From assembly GCA_031289865.1 (NCBI GenBank), contig JAITOQ010000246.1:1-9255 (forward strand): DNA of 9,255 nt, given 5' to 3'. Positions 6,954 to 9,255 of this stretch are shown in pieces. The DNA comes from Clostridiales bacterium (lineage in GTDB: Bacteria; Bacillota; Clostridia; Christensenellales; JAISNN01). How positions within the stretch are numbered: position 1 is the first letter of the stretch; each line of letters opens with the position of its first letter. Under the pieces are notes generated by a model, which saw nothing but the letters and a program-made list of their open reading frames with translations, had not been told where the DNA came from and did not search any database. The translations under genes were made by a program, and so were the position numbers.

Positions 6954-6977
6954 ATGCAGAATGTAAGATAGCGGATT
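6954..6977. repeat. Degenerate half-copy of the GCAGAATG element
   Basis: GAATGCAGAATGTAAG followed by AGCGGATTA resembles the left inner arm of the 178-bp element (ATGCAGAATGCAGAATT, then GCGGATAATTA). No opposing arm is present, so it looks like a decayed or partial copy. It lies 13 bases past the stop codon of the XRE gene. Confidence 0.45.
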
Positions 6978-6989
6978 AAAAAATCGGCG

Positions 6990-7223
6990 TCATTCGGAGA
7001 GGTTTGCTTTTATTCCGTCCTCGTTTTCTAATCCGATTAAGTAATCACTTGTCGTTTCAAGATAAATAGCTAATCTTTTTAGCGTTTCAAGGTCGGGTTC
7101 CGCTTTGTTTTTAACCCAATAATGAATTTGATTTTTCCCTATATTGAGTTCTTGGTACAGCTTTTTCTGTGTTATGCCTTTCTCTTTCATTTTTTCGAGT
7201 AATTTTATCGCAAAATATTCCAT
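6990..7223 (-). CDS. XRE-family helix-turn-helix repressor
   Basis: A 77-residue Cro/C1-type regulator consisting of little more than the DNA-binding domain. Helix 2 is about 18-27 (TQKKLYQELN), the recognition helix about 29-37 (IGKNQIHYWV), and the family signature TTSDYLIGL closes the domain at 57-65, leaving a 12-residue tail. It faces the 74-aa gene across 86 bp that contain two operators of identical layout, so the natural reading is a repressor of both its own gene and the divergent one. The ATG at 7223 fits the family N-terminus, but there is no good Shine-Dalgarno sequence ahead of it; the upstream bases are AT-rich and occupied by the operator, so translation may be weak or nearly leaderless. 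The gene is visibly more AT-rich than islA. It could belong to a toxin-antitoxin or phage-like module. I see no sign that it controls the taurine operon. Confidence 0.85.
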   Translation of the reverse strand: MEYFAIKLLEKMKEKGITQKKLYQELNIGKNQIHYWVKNKAEPDLETLKRLAIYLETTSDYLIGLENEDGIKANLSE

Positions 7224-7230
7224 AATAAAA

Positions 7231-7261
7231 AGATTTTATCACAAAATGTGTGATAAAATCT
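7231..7261. promoter_or_regulatory. Operator 1: perfect 13-bp inverted repeat
   Basis: AGATTTTATCACA (7231-7243) and TGTGATAAAATCT (7249-7261) are exact inverted repeats around a 5-nt centre. The inner core is ATCAC-N7-GTGAT (7238-7254). It begins eight bases upstream of the XRE start codon and its right end touches the -35 box of the divergent promoter, a position suited to autorepression. It is too symmetric and too close to the start codon to read as an ordinary terminator. Confidence 0.8.
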
Positions 7262-7289
7262 TGACAATCACATAAAAAGTGATTATAAT
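7261..7289 (+). promoter_or_regulatory. Consensus sigma-A promoter of the 74-aa gene
   Basis: TTGACA (7261-7266) and TATAAT (7284-7289) with a 17-base spacer: a perfect consensus match, so expression must be intrinsically strong unless repressed. Transcription would start near 7296, only about 14 nt before the ATG, and AAAGGAG (7297-7303) sits at the very beginning of the mRNA. Confidence 0.9.
7266..7284. promoter_or_regulatory. Operator 2 within the promoter spacer
   Basis: AATCAC (7266-7271) and GTGATT (7279-7284) are exact inverted repeats seven bases apart. This is the same ATCAC-N7-GTGAT core as operator 1, with centres 29 bp apart. It fills the gap between the -35 and -10 boxes, so a bound protein would block RNA polymerase directly. 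Confidence 0.75.
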
Positions 7290-7309
7290 GGCTATAAAAG
7301 GAGATTTAT

Positions 7310-7534
7310 ATGAAAAAAAGTAAACTCACAAAAAAACGTGACCTTGCTATTCGCTCCGTTTGGGCGATTGTCGGGCTATACACTATTGAAAATTTAGAAA
7401 AGAAAGCCGTCGAAATTTGTTTGCGGTATTTTCCGCAAGCCGATGAAACTTTTTTATCATACTTTAAAGAAGTAGCGATTTTTGCGCAAGAATACTCCTT
7501 TACATTGGACGACTTTAATTCCCTTTTGTTTTGA
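7310..7534 (+). CDS. Small protein of unknown function (74 aa)
   Basis: I do not recognise this protein. It has a strongly basic N-terminus (six Lys/Arg among the first ten residues), a likely helical body with aromatic and aliphatic residues (about 12-58), and a C-terminus ending DDFNSLLF. There is no continuous membrane segment, no cysteine cluster and no evident nuclease motif. A strong ribosome binding site (AAAGGAG, six bases ahead) and the perfect promoter show that it is a real gene. Control by two XRE-type operators suggests a product that must be kept low until needed, such as a toxin, antirepressor or modulator; this is inference. Codon use is AT-rich like its XRE neighbour. Its stop codon lies inside the first of three tandem hairpin repeats. 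Confidence 0.8.
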   Translation: MKKSKLTKKRDLAIRSVWAIVGLYTIENLEKKAVEICLRYFPQADETFLSYFKEVAIFAQEYSFTLDDFNSLLF

Positions 7535-7650
7535 AAGTTTTGGGATTACGATCCAAAAACTTTGTGTTTTTTGAGAGTTTTGGGATTGCGATCCAAAAAC
7601 TTTGTGTTTTTTGAGAGTTTTGGGATTACGTTCCAAAAACTTATTGACTT
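7531..7650 (+). repeat. Three tandem 40-bp hairpin repeats
   Basis: Units at 7531-7570, 7571-7610 and 7611-7650 repeat with a period of exactly 40. Units 1 and 2 differ at two bases; unit 3 differs mainly in its last ten. Each contains AGTTTTGGGAT, a four-base loop and ATCCAAAAACT, which pair as an 11-bp stem with the same single G/A mismatch in each (unit 3 also loses the loop-closing pair). Loops read TACG, TGCG and TACG, all UNCG-type in RNA, so one of the two differences between units 1 and 2 falls on the free N position. Units 1 and 2 have T-rich tails. They may be tandem weak terminators for the 74-aa gene or operators on one face of the helix ahead of the ATPase promoter. Confidence 0.85.
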
Positions 7651-7672
7651 TTTGGCGTGTATCGTTTATAAT
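7644..7672 (+). promoter_or_regulatory. Sigma-A promoter of the ATPase gene
   Basis: TTGACT (7644-7649) and TATAAT (7667-7672) are 17 bases apart. The -35 box sits in the tail of repeat unit 3, exactly where that unit departs from the other two. Transcription would start near 7679, giving a leader of about 45 nt. Confidence 0.8.
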
Positions 7673-7724
7673 ATAATAAAAATCTTGCTTACGATTTTAT
7701 ACTCATTGCTAAAAAGGGGTAAAC

Positions 7725-8924
7725 GTGATAGAACGAAAAGAATATTTAGATCGGTTGATTGCGTGGAAGGACAAACGGGTCATCAAGGTAATCACGGGGA
7801 TTCGCCGTGCGGGCAAATCCACACTGATGGAGCTGTACAAAGGTTATCTCACAAAAAACGGCATAAAAGCCTCACAAATCCTCGCAATCAATTTTGAGGA
7901 CTATGCTTTTGACGCGCTCCGTGAGCCTAAAGCCTTGCACGAATACATCACGGCGCGTCTTGACGGAGACAAAATGACCTATGTCTTTTTGGACGAAATT
8001 CAAAACGTCCCCGAATTTGAGCGCGTGGTAAACAGCTTATTTTTGCATAAAAATATAGATATATACCTTACGGGTTCAAACGCGTATTTTTTATCGGGCG
8101 AGCTTGCGACCTTGCTTTCGGGACGATATGTCACAATCGAAATGCTTCCTCTTTCTTTCGCCGAATATGTGTCGTGGACGGGCGACAAGACCGAACTTCC
8201 GCGCAAATACCGCGAATATATCGAACGCGGTTCTTTTCCATACGTCACCGAACTCGGAGGAAAACGCAAAGAGATAGACGAATATCTACGCGGTATCTAC
8301 TCCACCGTCGTCCTAAAGGACATCATATCACGCTATCATTTTCCCGACCCTATGCAGTTGGAAAGCGTCTTGCGCTTTATATTCGACAGTATCGGCAATC
8401 TCGTTTCTACAAAGAGTATCGCCGATACGATGACCTCGTCGGGACGAAAAATCGATGTGAAAACCGTCGAGCGGTATCTCGCCGCATTTGTGAACGGCTA
8501 TATAGTCTATCAAGCAAAGCGTTTTGATATCAAGGGCAAACAAAATTTAAAGACTTTAGAAAAATATTACGCCGTCGATATCGGAATGCGCGCTATGCTT
8601 CTCGGCGGGAAAGGCGCGGACGTCGGTTTTATTCTCGAAAATGTGATATATTTGGAGCTGTTTCGGCGCGGATATTCCGTCTTTGTCGGAAAGGTCGGTA
8701 CGCTTGAAATCGATTTTGTAGCTCAAAATGCCGCGGGTACGGAGTACTATCAAGTCGCGGCGACGGTCCGCAATCCCGACACGCTAAAACGCGAGTTGAA
8801 TCCTCTGTTAGCAGTCGCCGACCACCGCCCGAAATATCTCTTGACGTTGGACGACGACCCCGACTCAGAATATGACGGCATTCGGAAAATCAACGCTCTC
8901 GATTGGTTGTTAGAACGTAAATAA
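7725..8924 (+). CDS. AAA_14-type ATPase with DUF4143 nuclease-fold domain
   Basis: A 399-residue protein of the widespread AAA_14/DUF4143 family. The ATPase part (about 1-150) has Walker A GIRRAGKST (25-33, K31), Walker B YVFLDEIQ (86-93, D90 and E91), sensor-like LTGSNA (115-120) and LSGR (131-134, candidate arginine finger). The DUF4143 part (about 185-360) holds LENVIYLELFRRGY (304-317), EIDFVA (328-333) and YYQVA (341-345), the layout of a PD-(D/E)XK nuclease fold with E305, D330 and Q343; Gln in place of the usual acidic residue is common here, so cleavage activity is uncertain. Start is GTG at 7725 with AAAAGGGG ending five bases before it; no ATG lies close by in frame. The family is found often in anaerobes and has no settled role. 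It has its own promoter and terminator, so it is a single-gene unit. Intact, normal length. Confidence 0.88.
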   Translation: MIERKEYLDRLIAWKDKRVIKVITGIRRAGKSTLMELYKGYLTKNGIKASQILAINFEDYAFDALREPKALHEYITARLDGDKMTYVFLDEIQNVPEFERVVNSLFLHKNIDIYLTGSNAYFLSGELATLLSGRYVTIEMLPLSFAEYVSWTGDKTELPRKYREYIERGSFPYVTELGGKRKEIDEYLRGIYSTVVLKDIISRYHFPDPMQLESVLRFIFDSIGNLVSTKSIADTMTSSGRKIDVKTVERYLAAFVNGYIVYQAKRFDIKGKQNLKTLEKYYAVDIGMRAMLLGGKGADVGFILENVIYLELFRRGYSVFVGKVGTLEIDFVAQNAAGTEYYQVAATVRNPDTLKRELNPLLAVADHRPKYLLTLDDDPDSEYDGIRKINALDWLLERK

Positions 8925-8926
8925 CA

Positions 8927-8964
8927 AAAAAACCCGCTTGCAATGTTTTGCAAGCGGGTTTTTT
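8927..8964. terminator. Strong bidirectional intrinsic terminator
   Basis: CCCGCTTGCAA (8933-8943) pairs perfectly with TTGCAAGCGGG (8948-8958) around a TGTT loop, flanked by A and T runs on either side (8926-8932 and 8959-8964). It starts two bases after the ATPase stop codon and faces the end of the minus-strand gene at 8984, so it can stop transcription from both. Confidence 0.95.
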
Positions 8965-8983
8965 AAGTTAAAAGTTGAGAGTT

Positions 8984-9255
8984 TTAGGTTATTTCAAAGA
9001 GCGATTTAAATTCAATCTCTCTTTCCTGTCCGTCGATTGTGACGGTGAATGCTGCCGACAAGATATACTTGCCTTTTGCTCCGACGGCTTTTCCCGTTCC
9101 GTCGATTACCGCGTCAGCGTCGAGCAGTGTGCCGTCAAGTCCGTAGAATTTTAAGTCGACACTGTAGTTGATACTTTCAAACGCGATAGCAAATTTTCCG
9201 TCGATTAGCTTTAGGTAGCAGCTTGTCGGGGCGTTCGGCGTGACGAACGGAGCAA
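8984..9255 (-). CDS. 3' end of an unidentified gene, truncated by the window
   Basis: An open reading frame without stops enters from the right edge and ends at TAA (8986-8984), giving the last 89 residues of a protein whose start is outside. The tail alternates short hydrophobic runs with turn signals, for example YLKLIDGKFAIAFESINYS, KFYGLDGTLLDADAVIDG and SAAFTVTIDGQEREIEF. This is the pattern of a beta-sheet domain of the immunoglobulin-like or surface-protein kind. I recognise no family. The ending FKSLFEIT just before the shared terminator supports its being a real gene end. Position and codon use match the chromosomal genes rather than the AT-rich island. Function cannot be given. Confidence 0.7.
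   Translation of the reverse strand, partial: APFVTPNAPTSCYLKLIDGKFAIAFESINYSVDLKFYGLDGTLLDADAVIDGTGKAVGAKGKYILSAAFTVTIDGQEREIEFKSLFEIT

Noticed and set aside
6990..7534. Firm toxin-antitoxin call for the XRE and 74-aa pair
   Set aside because: The genes are divergent rather than an overlapping operon, and the 74-aa protein shows no known toxin motif, so only a tentative suggestion is justified.
7531..7650. CRISPR array
   Set aside because: The 40-bp units are directly contiguous with no unique spacers, and no cas gene is present.
7562..7897. Plus-strand 111-aa reading frame overlapping the 40-bp repeats and the ATPase start
   Set aside because: It is built from the hairpin repeats and then reads the ATPase gene out of frame; there is no ribosome binding site and no protein-like composition.

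Overview
The window looks like chromosome from an anaerobic, fermentative Bacillota (Clostridia-type) bacterium, probably a gut resident. The grounds are an oxygen-sensitive glycyl radical enzyme with its activase, strong AGGAG-type ribosome binding sites, consensus sigma-A promoters and a clostridial-style RsgI-like anti-sigma protein. This is inference; no taxonomic marker gene is present.

The core (923-6830, minus strand) is a four-gene operon that reads as a complete anaerobic taurine-cleavage pathway. In transcription order it holds islA (isethionate sulfite-lyase, glycyl radical enzyme), islB (its radical-SAM activase), sarD (iron-type alcohol dehydrogenase, sulfoacetaldehyde reductase) and toa/tpa (class III taurine aminotransferase). 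Together they would deaminate taurine to sulfoacetaldehyde, reduce that to isethionate with NADH, and split isethionate into acetaldehyde and sulfite. The islA product carries every active-site residue I recall for characterised IslA/IseG, at a constant offset of two residues, which is why I prefer isethionate lyase over a generic pyruvate formate-lyase-like call. A TTGACA-N17-TATCAT promoter precedes islA, and a hairpin terminator lies about 180 nt past toa. islB/sarD and sarD/toa overlap. A 178-bp MITE-like inverted-repeat element sits between islA and islB, and its terminal TAA serves as the islA stop codon. No taurine transporter, sulfite reductase or alanine dehydrogenase is in the window.

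Left of the operon (15-581, minus strand) is a small membrane-anchored RsgI-like protein with no sigma factor beside it. Between them lies a 341-bp gene-free stretch containing the operon terminator.

Right of islA (6990-7720) is an AT-rich regulatory island. It has an XRE-family repressor, transcribed leftward, facing a 74-aa protein of unknown function, transcribed rightward. The shared 86-bp intergenic region has two operators with the same layout (ATCAC-N7-GTGAT), one of them inside a perfect consensus promoter. The 74-aa gene is followed by three tandem 40-bp repeats, each encoding a hairpin with a UNCG-type loop; the last repeat runs into the promoter of a GTG-started AAA_14/DUF4143 ATPase (7725-8924). 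That ATPase ends at a strong bidirectional terminator, beyond which the 3' end of an unidentified minus-strand gene runs off the window.

The taurine pathway is known from other bacteria. The less described parts are the repressor/74-aa/tandem-hairpin/ATPase island, the mobile element inside the operon and the apparently one-cluster islB activase.
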